The notes: a model not told the origin generated them from the sequence alone. A stretch of 64,000 nt of DNA from Nymphaea colorata (GCF_008831285.2 NC_045138.2:14582571-14646570); one strand, 5' to 3'; shown: positions 1 to 14,255, counted from the stretch's first letter. Program-made: numbers and translations.

Positions 1-457
1 AGGCAGAATTGCAGGGTGCAAAGCTCTAAAACACCGAGATAAAAAATTTAAACTAAAGAATAGTTAATGCCAATGGAACTAAGGAAATCCTTTTCCTTTG
101 TAATTTGCAGGTGCAATGGTTTCATCCTAACTACAGCTGTTTCTCACAAATGATTGAAGTTTCTTGTCATATGAAATATTACAAATTCAAAGACCAAATT
201 ATGTTGGCTTTTCTTTCGACAGAGCAACTAGCCAAATCAAAATGTACACCCTACTTCATATTCCAACTCAAAACTGTCCTTTGTCACATGAGCATATCTC
301 ACTCATTGCAAATAAAAGCTGATAACTTCATCGACCACACCCATTCATATTCAATTTACGAACTACGGACCAAAGGGCAGCCCAAAGAAGCCCAATCATG
401 AGTATTTTTATAAAACGTCTGTAGTAAAAACAAAGATGAATCTGAAACGAAATCCTA

Positions 458-1723
<1,266 letters not shown>

Positions 1724-2100
1724 GACGTCGGAAGGAAACCGCTAGCCGAAACGCGCCAAAGAAATGGTTCCCCAGAAAGAACCTTCCTCCTCTTCGATTA
1801 TTCTCCTCTGACCTCTCAGAGATGATGGAGAGGACGAAAGAGAGAGATGGAAGCGAGAACGTTGGTTTTTCATTTTTACCTGTTTTTTCATCGTAAACGC
1901 GTAGGTGGGGCCCGCCGGCAGGTGTGTGGGCCCCGCGGAAAGGCATGTGTGTTGACTGAGAGAGTGGCCTCTTGTCAAAGATTGGACCGCCGATCGCCGC
2001 TGTGGGGCCCGCGTCGGTGTAAGAAGACGAAGAGAATTGTCACGCTTTTTATGTTCCGCTTTGTGCTTTGACAAAGTGAGCTCGAGACACACAACTTTCG
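1724..2100 (-). promoter_or_regulatory. Upstream/5'UTR region of the bZIP gene, GC-rich with repeated GGGCCC motifs
   Basis: This stretch lies directly upstream of the bZIP start codon and is much more GC-rich than its surroundings. It holds several GGGCCC/TGGGCC-type motifs (about 1906-1912, 1927-1934, 2003-2009), similar to the site II/TCP-type elements of plant housekeeping promoters, plus pyrimidine-rich 5'UTR-like sequence next to the gene. No convincing TATA box was seen. The role is inferred from position and composition. Confidence 0.4.
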
Positions 2101-3139
2101 CTCGAGGTGCCTCCTCTTTTACCGTAAGTTCGCAAACAGCCTTACATCGTCTTGTTTTTTTTTTTCTCGTGTTGTCTACTTCATTTTTCTAATCATAAAC
2201 TTATATAATATTCGTTATATTTTATTTAAGTTAAAGCAACAAAGCAAATGATAAAAGCTTAGTGCGAAGAGCCAAAGTGAGGTCCAACTTATGAATATTA
2301 AAAAGAATGTGCTTTTTTCCTTAAATTACGACGAAAAAAGGTAGCTCTAGTTAAATATTGTTTTTAGAGTCGGAGGGAGGTGACTTTGGTGGAGGGAGAA
2401 CCCTTTTTCTGTTTTTGGGGAATAAGGTAAAAAGGGCCTTTGTTTGACCTATTCAATGATTTGGGAGGGCGACTGTCCAACCACCCGCCGTCCCAGCCCC
2501 TCCATATCCGGATGCATATAATGTCCATATATATATATATATATATATAAAAAAGATGGATCCCTCCAACAAGGAAACATCTCATCTCATCAAGGCCGCT
2601 TGGAGTCTTTCTTTTAATTACATACATGCCCTGATGCATGCATTGGGTTATATGTCATAAGAAAAAGAAAGAAGAGACAATAACTAGTTCACTTAGTCTT
2701 CATAATGACATTCTTGATACCAAGCTCAATACCATTAAGATAGCATCCCATAAGATTTGAACCGAGAACCTGATGATCGCACACCACCTAATTCAACCAG
2801 GAAACAGAGAGAGAGAGAGAGAGTTTAGATTTCTTCTTTAGATTTTAGTCGAAAGTTGAATGGGAAGGCGCACGTAGGAAAAAAAGAGAAAGAAAGACAC
2901 CATCACATGCACAGCATGGGATGGCTGCGTGCATAGTGATGCCCATTTTAGGTGTCAATCCTCTCTAGTTTTTTATTTGATCTTATAAGATATCATATGA
3001 TTAAAATTTAAAAATTTATTCTTGAAAAGCCATCATTATATTCAGTAGCAATAGTTTGTGGCGATTTTAGACTTTTAGTTTTTTAGTGCTTTTAAAATTT
3101 TAACCATTCCACAACTATCCAGCTTCTAGTACCATTTTA

Positions 3140-3140
<1 letters not shown>

Positions 3141-3198
<58 letters not shown>
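3141..3198. repeat. Compound microsatellite (CA)n(TA)n(GA)n
   Basis: Three dinucleotide motifs follow each other without interruption. No gene lies nearby. Confidence 0.95.
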
Positions 3199-3553
3199 AT
3201 AATGCCGAATCCTATATACCAAATTTGTCTAAACGTCATTTATGAAAACTTAATTTTCCTGGTTCGTGCAAGACTGAATTTGTAATCTAAGTTAGTTACG
3301 ATGGTGTTTGAACACATCATAAGAATCCTACCGATTTGGAAAATATTGTTGATAGAATAATATGATGTCAACATGTACATTTTATTACTATTATCACTAA
3401 ATAACTTGCTTGGAAAAAAAGCAAAGTTTTTTATTTTCCCCATGAGAGATGGCTGAATACCATTAACGATTAGTGTCATTATTAAAAAAAAAAACAATTT
3501 TCTTGCTTTCTGATTGCATCTCTATTCTCCAAAAAAAGATGTCGACCAACTAG

Positions 3554-3556
<3 letters not shown>

Positions 3557-3594
<38 letters not shown>
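3557..3594. repeat. (TA)n microsatellite
   Basis: About 19 TA units in intergenic DNA. Confidence 0.95.
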
Positions 3595-3597
<3 letters not shown>

Positions 3598-4194
3598 TCT
3601 TACAAAACACATCTTGCAGAGTTTTCCAGGTGTTTAGTAAAATCTATTGAAACATTGCTTCATCCAATCTTCCAAGTCCCTATCCACTGTCCATTTTTTG
3701 TTAGGATGGAGAAGAGTCAATTGAACTAAACAAGGTATTGACCATGATCATAATTTGATATTAAAATCACATGTGACGTATAACTTTTTTGAGTTTATAC
3801 GATTCAAATGAATTGACTTCACAGTTCACATATAGAAGTACATTTCAAAGACAATACAATGTTGGAATTGAATACACACACACACCAATGAGTGATTTGT
3901 TTAATATGGAGACAATTTGTTTGTGCATCACTGGATTGACCAAGAGAGTAGCCTCATATTCAACTCCAATATATTTATCCAATTTTAAAACAAGCTTTAC
4001 ATGTGCTCAACACATTCAAACATTGAACTTCTTCTTGATTTGATTTTCATTTATAAGTCAATCAAACCTATTGCTTATTATCTTGTGGCTTCTATAAAAA
4101 AAAATTTATTTTGCTCAAAATAGAAATTTCCACATACAATAGTAAAAGAAGCAGTTATGAATGATCTAGTAATGGAATATCCAACCCACTACAT

Positions 4195-4560
4195 ACGACT
4201 GTCATGGGCTGACTTTTCCAAGCCGTATTTGGCTCGCGCAGTGTCGAAGGTTTTCCAAGCCTTCGACCAACCTTAACTCAATCTTAACATAGCAGACGTA
4301 TTCACCAATCTTCTGGGACTATGGACTAGATGGGGAGTGCATATTATCACCCAAGATTATATGACAGTAGATCATTTGCAAGTCGTGGCCATGAAGTCTT
4401 GTTAGAACACCGCCATTCCTTGAAGTGCTTACATACTTTCATACAAAATCTGAGTGAGTGTATAATTTACTTGAGAGGATTCAGACAAAATCTGAGTGGG
4501 GGTATAATTCTTTTGGAAGGAAGTCCCCAACTAAAGCCGATTTCCGACTAGATGTCATTA
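4195..4560 (+). mobile_element. Fossil scrap of a Ty1/copia-type LTR retrotransposon (3' end of pol plus adjoining sequence)
   Basis: A short reading near 4287-4345 resembles the end of copia pol after the RNase H region (ADVFTNLLG then WGVHI, compare the family's ADxFTKxL...LGVH). It is followed by sequence that could be the polypurine tract and the start of a 3' LTR, including a roughly 40-bp tandem unit at 4443-4525. The element is broken and short. No matching second LTR was found in the window. Age appears old. The family call rests on this one stretch, so it is tentative. Confidence 0.4.
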
Positions 4561-6740
4561 AGGCGGCCGACCATCGCCCTACTCGACAACGAGCTTTCAC
4601 TTGTTCGCTCCTGCGTGACTCTACATAGTTGTGGTGCGTTTAGAAAGGGGGGGAGGGAAGAGAATTGCCCCTAACCCACGTGCACCCTTGTGTGCATCTA
4701 AAAGCTACACTAGGGAACCTATTGATTTCCTAACGATAGACTGATGACCACGATGCACTTATATACTTTATCGTTGCACCACCTCGCTGCACATTCTAAG
4801 TGCATTGTTTTTTGCTTGACTTAGCGCCTGATTGGATCTCATTTGCTTCCCGAGCAATGCCCAAACTAGCCAAGCAGCATCCCATACTACTAGCTTGGTC
4901 GGGTTAGATATAGTCGGTCCACATCAACTACAACGAAGCACTAAAATTTGAAACAACTATCTTTTTTTCATCTTTGAGTTGAAGGATATATTGTACTTAT
5001 ACTTGGACTAACACCTTCCCCATCTCTCCTAAGTAAGTCAAAACCTTCAAAGCAGGGTATGACCTTGGATTGGATAGCTGTTTTCGTTAAATAAACATTT
5101 TTTTTAGAAACAATAATAATATCTCTGGTCATAACACATAGAAATAATAAAATGGAACTTGTATTAGTCAATGCGTGAGGAAGTAGAATACGCAAACCTA
5201 AGCAATAAATCAAACGCAAATACTCTAAGATTAGTGGTTGATGTGAAAGTTAAATGGTATTTGTTCTTTTATACTTCAAACCTCATCGATTGACTGCAGA
5301 GAGCTTCACAGGCATCAAGAAAATATAAAATTATTGCATTGGGAAGTCCACACTCAAATGGCTCTTAGTTGCTTGTAAGAATTGAGGGATGTATTTTTTT
5401 AATATGCAACAACAGATTAATCAAACAACACTAACAATAAAAGAATTTTTTTTTTCTCATATTCATATAAAAAAAATCGACTACTTAACTTATGATTGGG
5501 CATGAATAACAAATCCATTCTTCTCGTTTGCGTCGAAGCACGCAAATCCATTATTTTCGTACATTAGCAACTTCCAATATGCACGTAATCGGGGAATGAG
5601 TTTCTATTAATTATCTGAAAAATGCTTGCAATTTTTTTTTTATTTATGTCGTTCCTGTGAAAACTTATTTCAATTTATAAAAAAGGAAAAACTGATTTTA
5701 TTAACACATTTAACAACAGCTATAAGGTGGGGATAAAAACAAAAGGTGATACATAAGGGAAGGCTGAGTATGAAGAACCCCAAATTGCAAATTAAATATT
5801 AAAATTTTTAATACTGCACAAAATGATGTAGTTATGTATGTATATTCCTTGGTCTTAAACTATGGGGAAGTGGATTTCAATGAAAGGATCCAGTTTCTCT
5901 TGCATTTAATTACTTGAAATAAAATGAGATCTACTTGTTACCCTAATTTGTTGAGTAATATCATCTATGTTATGATTAAGGCATAAGATCTACTTTTGAC
6001 AATGTATAATTGGTGTCATATAAATTGTTTTAGTTTTATTTTAATAGATCAGTTTGATGTATTTCAGGCATGGTAGGGAAGTGATTAATTAAATTAGCTT
6101 TGTATTCTGTAAAGAGGCAAAAGCATATGAAAAAGCTTGGACACTTCACCAGCTACCTTATAGAAAAGGACATGAGAATCTTTCTTCCTACCGGATATTC
6201 CACTCATACAAAAAAAAGAAAAATATTTATTGGGTAGCTGATTAATGGAAGCAGAACTTAGCTCACAACCACATAATCCTAAACTAATTCAAAGCCATTA
6301 CCAACCAAGGTTTGATTTTTCCGTTTGTCTCAAAATAAAGTTGAGGGAGATAATTTCGTGCAAGAATCTATAGTTTATTTTTTTTTAAAAAAAAATAAAA
6401 TTTATCCTGATTATAAAGATTCATGGTTTAAATATAAATAATACAGGGAAGGGCGTACATTAATCAACAAGTAGGCGAGCCTGATGGATTTGTCAATTAG
6501 ACATGGACGGACGCCTGTGTTGGGAATTGAAGCAGCAGCGGAAGCAGGTTCACCAGCGGCTTCAGTTTGCACGTGAAGAAGCTGTGGCAACTACTGTGTC
6601 TGTTGAAAGATGGAGAAGAAGGAGAGAAAATAGAATAAGAGAAAACAGAAGCAGTGCTAGAGTTGTTCATGGGTTTCCTTGTGAGGCCCACATTCAGGTA
6701 ATCACCAAAGATTAACCATAAAATGGTGTATTGCAAGCAG
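4561..6740. other. AT-rich intergenic DNA, no gene seen
   Basis: I see only A/T-rich unique-looking sequence with short homopolymer runs. No ORF has recognisable family features. Confidence 0.5.
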
Positions 6741-6744
6741 AGAA

Positions 6745-6930
6745 GGGTGGAAGCAAAGGGGGTAAGCCGTGGCCCCACTCCAATTAATTGAAAAAAACAA
6801 AAATTTACATTACAAAAATTAAAAATTTTTAGTTGGATAATATATTTTTTATATTTTGGTTTAGTTTGGCCCTACCCAGATAAATTCGTTGAACCATTTG
6901 GTCCGCTCTTGAAAAAAATCTTCGATTGTT
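6745..6930 (-). repeat. Dispersed repeat family R, copy 1
   Basis: This is one of three copies (others near 20.5 and 25.3 kb). It shares a GGCCxTGxCCCC-like start, an A-rich middle, and a conserved block with TTTGGTCCTACCC(G/A)GAT, then TTGAACCATTTGGTCCGC and a GAAAAAAATC tail. Read on the minus strand, the better copies begin GGCGGAGCCAGGAT, a sequence common at the ends of plant interspersed repeats. This copy is the most decayed at that end. Class is undetermined (SINE- or MITE-like). Confidence 0.7.
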
Positions 6931-7232
6931 GGGCTTAAATATACACCCTCACATGATTTCTCGATGCGCAACTTGCGGTTGGGTGAGGAGAGATAAGCGG
7001 TTTGATAAACATGGTAACGTTTATCTTAAATTTTATCAAATAATATGAGTTTAACAAACGGTTTTGAAGTTGATCTCGTAACTGCGAGTAGACTCCCTCG
7101 CAGTTGCCAGATATTGGGATAGGGTTCAAGGCCAATATCCAAGAGCCTGAAGTTGGACACTGAGTAACTCTAAGTCCACTCACACTTAACTCGATCAAGC
7201 TGAGTTAACTTGGACTTAATGACAACAAGAGT

Positions 7233-7313
7233 AGAGTTTGAGTAGACGAGAAAAGACAGAGCTGAACTTTTCAGAGTTCGAGTAGACGAGAAAAGACGGA
7301 GTTAGAACTTTTC
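7233..7313. repeat. 40-bp tandem duplication
   Basis: Two adjacent copies share GAGTAGACGAGAAAAGAC and flanks, with a few differences and a 40-bp period. They sit in intergenic DNA with no gene. Confidence 0.8.
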
Positions 7314-7678
7314 AGCCGAGCCCAGATCGAGTCACTCTCCTTAGAGGTGATGCATGTTAAACGGAGGCACGAGAATCGTGGAGCCGAGCTCAGAATCAAA
7401 AGCTTGAGTTGGAGGCGGGTTCATGCCAAGGTTTTTCAAGGGCCAAGATGAGCTCAAGTTGCTTTCAATGGGCGCGAACTCCGCTCGCATGTGCCCCATG
7501 AAGTCTCGATCGATTACTTATTGTAAGCAACAGATGAATTGAAAACCTCACATCGTCCAAGTATTGTTGTCAACCTTTAAATTTCAATGTGATTCGTTCC
7601 GAGTCTCTCTAACAACTGAAGGAAGCCAGTTTTGCACTACATGATCCACTGCTTCAGCAGATTTAAGCAGGAATTACG

Positions 7679-7779
<101 letters not shown>

Positions 7780-7859
7780 AAAATGCAAAAAAAAAAAAAA
7801 AACTATATCTCACATGGATGATGGACACATACATGACGGAGAAGATGGCCTTTTAAGAG

Positions 7860-8999
7860 CTTTAGTCAGCGATGTGGCAGCAAATACAAGGCTAACTGCG
7901 TGCGGTGATGGAAATAAAAATGGGCAGTTAAAAATAAAACACTCGTAGTTGAGCCTTCTTCTCGTAAATCACCAATAATGTAGGAACCTTTAAGCGATTT
8001 ACTTTATTTTCTTCATCAGTCCTTTTCTTCTTTTCTCTTTTCTAAAACCGTCTAGTACGGTACGGTTTTCGACAAATAAATGTGAAAGAGAAAAGGTTTG
8101 ACAATGCCACATTCACTAGGAACCAAAAGCATTAATGCATGTTAAATAATAAAAAAAAAAGTGTGAACATTTAGAAGTTACCAGCAATATTAAACGGTTT
8201 GGATTCGGTTTGGGTCAAGGCTTTTATCGAGTCTGACCCGGTTGGATCTCATTTGACCGGATTAAATTTCGGCTTTAGATTGGATCTGGATATTAGAAAC
8301 CAAATCGGGCGTCCAACTTAGCTGAACATTTGACAGTTACCTTGTTTTGAAAGTTTCAAACGAAGATCCTCAATCAAGTCTCAACCCTGCCATCAACGAT
8401 AATATCGTGTATCCGACAATACGTATTGTTATGTCAGTCCCGTATTGCTTTATTGAATTTCAAATCTTTAATTTAAAAAGAATTAATATATTTCGAATTG
8501 TTTCTAAAAAAATAAAAATGTAAAATTCAAACCTGTATCAGCCCTATATTGTATCGGCAAGGAGCTGAAGATACGATGCATATCTCCTGTTATACAAGGC
8601 TTGATTTATTTGTTTAGGCGACCCATTCAAAGCCAAAGCCTGTGTTTTGAAAAATAATATGAGGAGAATCAGGTTTTTTATTTCCTTTTACAAAACCAGG
8701 TTTTGTAGAAAAGATAGTTTTTGATGGCACCTAAACACTCTACAAGCTTGGTTTTGAAGGTTAGACCTAGTTTTGGATGTGTTATCCAAACCCTTCCGAA
8801 ATCTTTTGATATTATTAAGCTTAGCTGGAAATTTTTCCTTAGCTTGCTAGACCCATTAAATGGTTTGCTTTTTAAAGATAGGCACGCTGTGAAATAATAT
8901 CGGAGCTACACATATGTTGGTGCGGCAACTGCCCTTTAGGTAAAATAATTTTTTTTAATTCTGCTCTACTCTCAATAATTTTAAAAAAGAAGGCTTTAA
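7860..8999. other. Intergenic DNA, no gene seen
   Basis: No recognisable coding signal. It is unique-looking AT-rich DNA with scattered short homopolymers. A stretch near 8690-8790 contains several GGTTTTG/CAAAACC inverted motifs that may belong to a decayed MITE. Confidence 0.4.
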
Positions 9000-9002
9000 G
9001 GG

Positions 9003-9235
9003 TCATAGTGCAGTTGGTCGGGTTAGGGGCTTGTATAAAGTATGGTCTCTAGTTTGATTTCCATGTGTGTTATGTTTTTATGTCTTAAGGTGATAGGGCA
9101 CGACATCCAAATTAAAAGGTACACTGTTACTGTCGTTAACACCGATACAGCTCAAGACCTTGCAGTTAAGGGGAATGGGGGAGGGGGAGGCCTTAGGGCC
9201 TCATTTAGGAGGGACGCACCTCTCACCCAAAATTA
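9003..9235 (+). mobile_element. SINE-like element, copy A (tRNA-like head, GGCCT-rich 3' module)
   Basis: The head has box A-like (AGTGCAGTTGGTCGGGTTAG) and box B-like (TAGTTTGATTTCC) promoter motifs about 35 bp apart, as in tRNA-derived SINEs. The 3' module (GGGGGAGGCCTTAGGGCCTC, then CTCACCC and an A-rich end) matches the element at 17.8 kb. The middle (GTTACTGTCGTTAAC) resembles the element at 18.4 kb. No intact target-site duplication was identified by eye. Confidence 0.55.
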
Positions 9236-9377
9236 AAGAAAGAAGATTGGAAATGACACATTAATTTGGTTTGCTCTTTCAAGAGTTCTCGACCATGAAA
9301 AGCAAAATTAAAGAAAGAAGACTGGAAATGACACATTAATTTGGTTTGCTCTTTGAAGAGTTCTGGACCATGAAAAG
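9228..9377. repeat. 75-bp tandem duplication
   Basis: Two adjacent 75-bp units (9228-9302 and 9303-9377) differ at only about three positions, so the duplication is fairly young. It begins at the 3' end of SINE-like copy A. Confidence 0.9.
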
Positions 9378-9479
9378 AAGAAGAAGATGAAGAAAGAAAC
9401 CGATTTAAGTGGTAGGGTTCTAGTAGACCATTAAAGGAAGCATTATAAAGACTGAATATTTTAGTAACGCTATATAGAT

Positions 9480-10440
9480 ATGCGCACATGCAGCTCAATG
9501 GATGGGTCCTACGGGTACTTGGCATGGTTTATCACCACAAATTGATCTTGTTAATGGAGGGGAGACTGCCACTACAACATATTTCTGAAGTTCTAGAAGA
9601 ATCAGCAACCCAAAGTTCTAGATCGTTGCTAATTAACTTCATCAACTACCTATGTTGCAGGCAGAGCGCCATCGCCATTGAGAGGTGGTTATGTGCACTA
9701 GAGTCTACCAAGCACTCTCCTGGTGCATGACATGTATCTTCCTCACCCACTGATCGCCATTAATAATCCCAGGTGCAAGCCTGTGCACATAATCAGCTGA
9801 GGTCGGGCTCACCCGTTCTATTGCAGTGTGCCTGTCTTGAATCTTGAAAGACACATGCTACGGGGGCGCATGATCTTCTTTATAAGCTTTTGCTTTCTTC
9901 CGCTCCAATCATTTTCAGCAGAACTACTTTCTGATTTGTACAACCAGTTAAATAATTCAGGAGAAAACAATGATCAAGATTTTTGGCAGGGGAAAAGAAA
10001 GTCCAAAGATTCGTCCACTGTAGAAAAGAGAAAAGTTTACGGGGAGGCTTCTTTTCTGTGTCAGATGGCTTAATTTCGTACGTGTAGGTGAAGACAAGGT
10101 CCATGCACTGAGCGAGCAAGTACACTGCGATGGTTTTTTATGAACGGCCCTTCAATGTGGGAAGATGCAGTGGTAAGAATGTGGTAAAAACTTGGCAGAA
10201 AGTGATCAGGTTCACGCACCAGGACGATGATAAGCTCCTGATCCTCATGACTCATCATTCCGGCATAATTTCACCTTTTCCTGCTGGTCTGTCTCCATTG
10301 CCGCTTCTCCTGTGCTGCTCAATGCTGCCATCAGTTGTTAGCAAGTGGCTTTCCGTTGTCTGTCTCTTTAATGCTCGGGGGTTCCATCATCTACATTTCT
10401 GTCCACATTCTAAGTTTTGATTTATGAATCTGATCCTACT
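9480..10440 (+). other. Unrecognised stretch with exon-like open reading frames
   Basis: Two open stretches on the plus strand, near 9488-9730 and 9828-10073, have codon-like composition. The second follows a pyrimidine-rich CAG (TCATTTTCAG at about 9912-9921) and encodes a charged peptide containing NNSGENNDQDFWQGKRKSKD. A further open stretch spans 10130-10420. I recognise no family. It could be part of a lineage-specific gene, a decayed gene or chance. Confidence 0.2.
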
Positions 10441-11122
10441 ATGGAGCCTTCATGTTTAGTGTCAAGAAAATCATCAGAGCATGGGCAGCGATGTTCTTCT
10501 TCTAGATCTCCATTGAATTCCTGCATGTGTAGAAGAAGAACCAGAAAATTTTATTTGTGCGCTTGATTAATCTCCCCATGATTAATCCATCCGGCGGCCC
10601 CTGGTCATATGCATTTAAGCCCACCTTTGTTTATGGAAGGAATTTGTTGATAGTTTATGATCATAATTGCGGCATATATTGGAAGATCTTTATTTTCATG
10701 CGTTCATGTTTTTGATCAATTTCTTTATAGTTTGTGACTTTGTGTCAAGTAAACATGTATGTACCAGGATTCGGATGGTTCAAATTACACCCAACCCAAC
10801 TTCAGTTTTGGCACAGGCAATCAGATTTAAAACCCGTCTTTTTGAGCTCCGAAATCGATAGCCGCCTTTAATGGTAAATTATTTTCGGATTACATTTTTA
10901 TGAAGTTCTAGTTAAGAGACCTCATTTTGGCTTTATAAAAAATATACTCTTATTTGTTCTGATACAACCATATATCTCTCCATTAGCAGGAATTAGCTAG
11001 AGATCCGATTTATATGAAATCGACCATAAAAAGCCATCACATATATTGGCACTCGTATGTGCTTCAAATTAAGCATGAAAATTTGAAATGAGAGAGATCT
11101 GAAAGGCGTATGAAAAGCAGAT

Positions 11123-11124
<2 letters not shown>
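10441..11124. other. Intergenic DNA, no gene seen
   Basis: No coding signal or named repeat was recognised before the (CT)n tract. Confidence 0.45.

Positions 11125-11180
<56 letters not shown>
11125..11180. repeat. (TC)28 microsatellite
   Basis: An uninterrupted pyrimidine dinucleotide run of about 56 bp. Confidence 0.97.
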
Positions 11181-11183
<3 letters not shown>

Positions 11184-12083
11184 GGGTATTTGTTTCCAAT
11201 TTCCTTTTGACTGAAGAAACTTCTGCACTAATTAAATTGCACCCAAACCTAAAGTCGCACTAAAATGTTATCTTCAAGTCTTAAACATATCTTTCTTCCC
11301 TTTTCTAATAGAAGAATTTGTTATTACTCTTTTGGCTTTTCAACGTACCATTGGAAAAGATGTGTAGTCTATTATGTAGCGAGCGAGCGAGAGAGAGAGA
11401 GAGAGAGCGTGGTTTGCACACAATGTCCACACTCCATTTACTCCACAATGCGTTCTTACATGTCGTGGGACATATGTCTTTCTCTCCTTCTCTTTCTCTT
11501 CGAAAGAGTGATAGTCGATTCAGCAATGCATTATCTTTGTAGTGGCAAAGTGCAAAAGGAAGAGTATGGGAAAGAGACAATGTTACGTAGGTTGTGGGCA
11601 TCATCATTTATAGGGTGTAACAGCTCTCCACAGCAATGGGCAGCACAGAAACGAAAACCCAACAGAAATCTGTTTGTTTCTTCCTGGCCTTTCCCTCTCC
11701 TCAAGGGCCATGGCTTAAGCATGATCCTTGCTGCTACAACTGCCACCACATTCATGAGATCATTTAATTTAGCTTGCTTCATCAGTTTAGTTTCTCCTTT
11801 AGGTAAGCTCGAAAACCTACAAGTAGATAGTAATCAGAAACTGTCAAATGTTCAGATTCAGATCAGATGTACCCTTTACCAGATCTCGTTAACCGGACAG
11901 TCACATATTGGTGTTCAAGTCTGAATCTGATTATCAAAGCCAAAGCCAAAACTGATCTGAAATCCCACCTGGTTTTGCAATTCCTAAACAACTCAATCTG
12001 CATTGACTGAGACCAAATCTAAGAGATATATATTAGTATAGAAACAGGAAACGGATTGATGCATGGATAAATTGAATCTTATT
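11181..12083. other. Intergenic DNA, no recognisable gene
   Basis: A plus-strand open stretch at 11265-11924 is split by low-complexity (GA)n sequence. It shows no known domain and I treat it as chance. No other structure was seen. Confidence 0.4.
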
Positions 12084-12255
12084 GGCAGTGGTGGGGGTAG
12101 AACTTTTGACCGCGGGCACTTGAGTCAACTGGAGTCTGGTGTGGGCACCGCATGTAGCTGAATCAAGGACCAACTTTACCATAATGTAATTTTTGATGGG
12201 CTGGTGTGGGCAGTGGCCGACACCAGTCCACACTGTAGCTCCACTAGGGCTTATT
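12078..12255. mobile_element. MITE-like element (about 166 bp) flanked by CTTATT direct repeats
   Basis: The element occupies 12084-12249. Its ends read GGCAGTGGTGGGGGTAGA and, inverted, CCCTAGTGGAGCTACA, an imperfect terminal inverted repeat around AGTGG. CTTATT flanks both sides (12078-12083 and 12250-12255), consistent with a target-site duplication. The body carries TGTGGGCA motifs shared with the element at 46281-46447. The CAGTGGCGGAG-type end suggests a hAT-like family, but the flank is shorter than the hAT norm of 8 bp, so class is uncertain. Confidence 0.5.
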
Positions 12256-13225
12256 AGGTGTCATTTAATTTTCAGCACCGGATCTGGTCCAGATTTCCAC
12301 TTGAGTTTCTAACTTTTATTTTCATATTCCACTGATTTAAAGTGGTTTAGTTGGATATCTAATGCGAGTACGATCAGTAGACATCCCTATCTTATGCGGC
12401 ATTCTTTCCAGAGCATTTCGGATCCTTTCTTTTTTGGGCTACAGTGAAGGTGTTGATACCATTACTAATGTTTTTGACGGTGGCGGAAGCCGTGTCAGTA
12501 AAACTTTTACTGACATTTTTCTTTCTTTACTTCTATTTTAGTGGTAGTGATGAGTGAAATACTTGTAGTGATATATGGCAGACCTGATTTTCTAGCAGTT
12601 ATAAATGAAGAACCAATAACTCTTGTTCAGTTAGAACTCTTTGATTATCTTAGTCTACAACATCTGTTACAAAGTACCATCTTCTACCAAATTAGACGAG
12701 CAATACTGGTCAAGCGAAACAGTTCAGCTTGGCTTCTTTAAGGGCTTCCCTAGCAGTGCTTAGTTTGTCTAATCAGAAATGGATGTTGTTTCAAACTGTT
12801 GATGGGGGAATATATGAATGTTTTGAAGGGTTTGGCTTGTGAAGCACAGGCCACTTTGGGTCCAAGCACGTTTATTTCTTGCTTCAAAATAGTTGTATGC
12901 GATCAGAAAGGGAAAACTCAAGATGCATTGCATTAAACAGGTTTGTTTATGCTTCAAATTTCCAGAAATTTTAAACTAGAGATCCTTCTTTGTGCTTGGC
13001 TAATTTTTCTGGTGCCTACTGTGAAAGCAAACTCTGTTTGGTCCGGCAGTTAGAGAATCGAGCAAGATTGAATGTATAAACTTGGGGTCACTTGGATCTT
13101 CTTTATTTTCTAGACATATCCATGTTTAAGAACTACGAAACGACAAAAACAAGCGTATGCTGTGAAATTAGATCCTAGTTCTCTGAATCCTCACATCCTG
13201 ACTTCAGTTAACCACACACACACAC

Positions 13226-13258
<33 letters not shown>

Positions 13259-14150
13259 TGTCAAGTGGCTAAAGGCACCTTATCTTAATTGAGATATGTA
13301 AAAAGTGGCCAAAGGTACCTTATCTTATACTAATTGAGATTGGTAAAAAAGTTCATAAACCATGGAATATCATACAGGAGTTTGCCTAGGCAAAAAAGAA
13401 GCAGGCAGGCTACCGCTAGAATAGTCGGGCCAGCTTCCATCTTTCAACTTTTTTGGAAAAGCTTATTTTTTTGCTTTTTCCCAAAAACAAAAGGATATAA
13501 AAGTTATGTACTCTTACTGCTGCATAAAAGGAGCACTTGCATAAGACTGTTATGGGACAGTCCCCAATCCATGCATTGAACAAATAGGAAAATGTCAAAA
13601 TCGTCTCCCTTATGAAAAGTTAAACAGAGTTTTTATTGCACACTTTAACTGATCTAATCATTTTGTCAAATGCAATGGTCATAGACGCATCTCATACAAT
13701 AATCTAAAGGAAATGAGATGGATTCCAATCAAATCAGTACTGCTACAGAATTTAATAAGAAAGCTAGAACTTTCAGCTTTTATTTAAATCGTGGACTACT
13801 TTGCTGTGGAGAAACCTATCTTACTTCAAGTCTCCTCTTTCTCTTTAATCTAAAATTGTTATGGGCGTTACAGAAGAAGCAACTGATTGCCCAATAAAGC
13901 CAAGATGACAATGCTCTATCTCGTGGCTCACTTCTAGGCTTTAGGAATGGAATCACATTATTCTCTCTTTCCGAGACCTTACATGCTAGGGGAAGAAGAA
14001 AAGTAACATAAACTACTGAGTGGAGACACCAAGATTGCAAATGGGCAATTTGGCATGACCCACCTTCATTGTTGCTCTCTTTAGTGCTCATCTGCGTCCA
14101 CTCAATGCAGTAACAGATCCTATTTTCTTTCCACCCCCAATCGCTTGTAA
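12256..14150. other. Intergenic DNA upstream of the VIT-like gene
   Basis: No gene was recognised. A (CA)/(GA)-type tract lies at 13213-13258, followed by a 40-bp tandem duplication (13263-13302 and 13303-13348) sharing AAAGG(C/T)ACCTTATCTT. Confidence 0.5.
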
Positions 14151-14154
14151 TTTG

Positions 14155-14163
14155 TATATAAAT
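14155..14163 (+). promoter_or_regulatory. TATA box of the VIT-like gene
   Basis: TATATAAAT lies about 285 bp before the start codon of the transporter gene. It is the only good TATA match in the proximal upstream region. Confidence 0.5.
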
Positions 14164-14224
14164 ATGTGCAGCTTGTGGCGAACTTGTGCCAACCACAAGT
14201 TCACAATCTTCTTCACTTCTGTAG

Positions 14225-14242
14225 ATGCTTAAAGGCCTCTAA
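14225..14242 (+). promoter_or_regulatory. Short upstream ORF (MLKGL) in the VIT-like 5' leader
   Basis: If transcription starts just after the TATA box, the leader contains an ATG followed by four codons and TAA, about 200 bp before the main ATG. Such uORFs often reduce translation. The context is inferred from the putative TATA position. Confidence 0.35.
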
Positions 14243-14255
14243 TAAAGTCCTTAGG

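Larger units (their letters stand above)
2101..4140. other. AT-rich intergenic DNA with microsatellites
   Basis: No gene was recognised. The stretch holds (AT)n at 2527-2549, a (GA)n tract near 2806-2823, a compound (CA)(TA)(GA) tract at 3141-3198 and (TA)n at 3557-3594. The sequence around 2687-2750 has a diverged copy near 50.9 kb (see findings). Short ORFs here are low-complexity or random. Confidence 0.6.
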
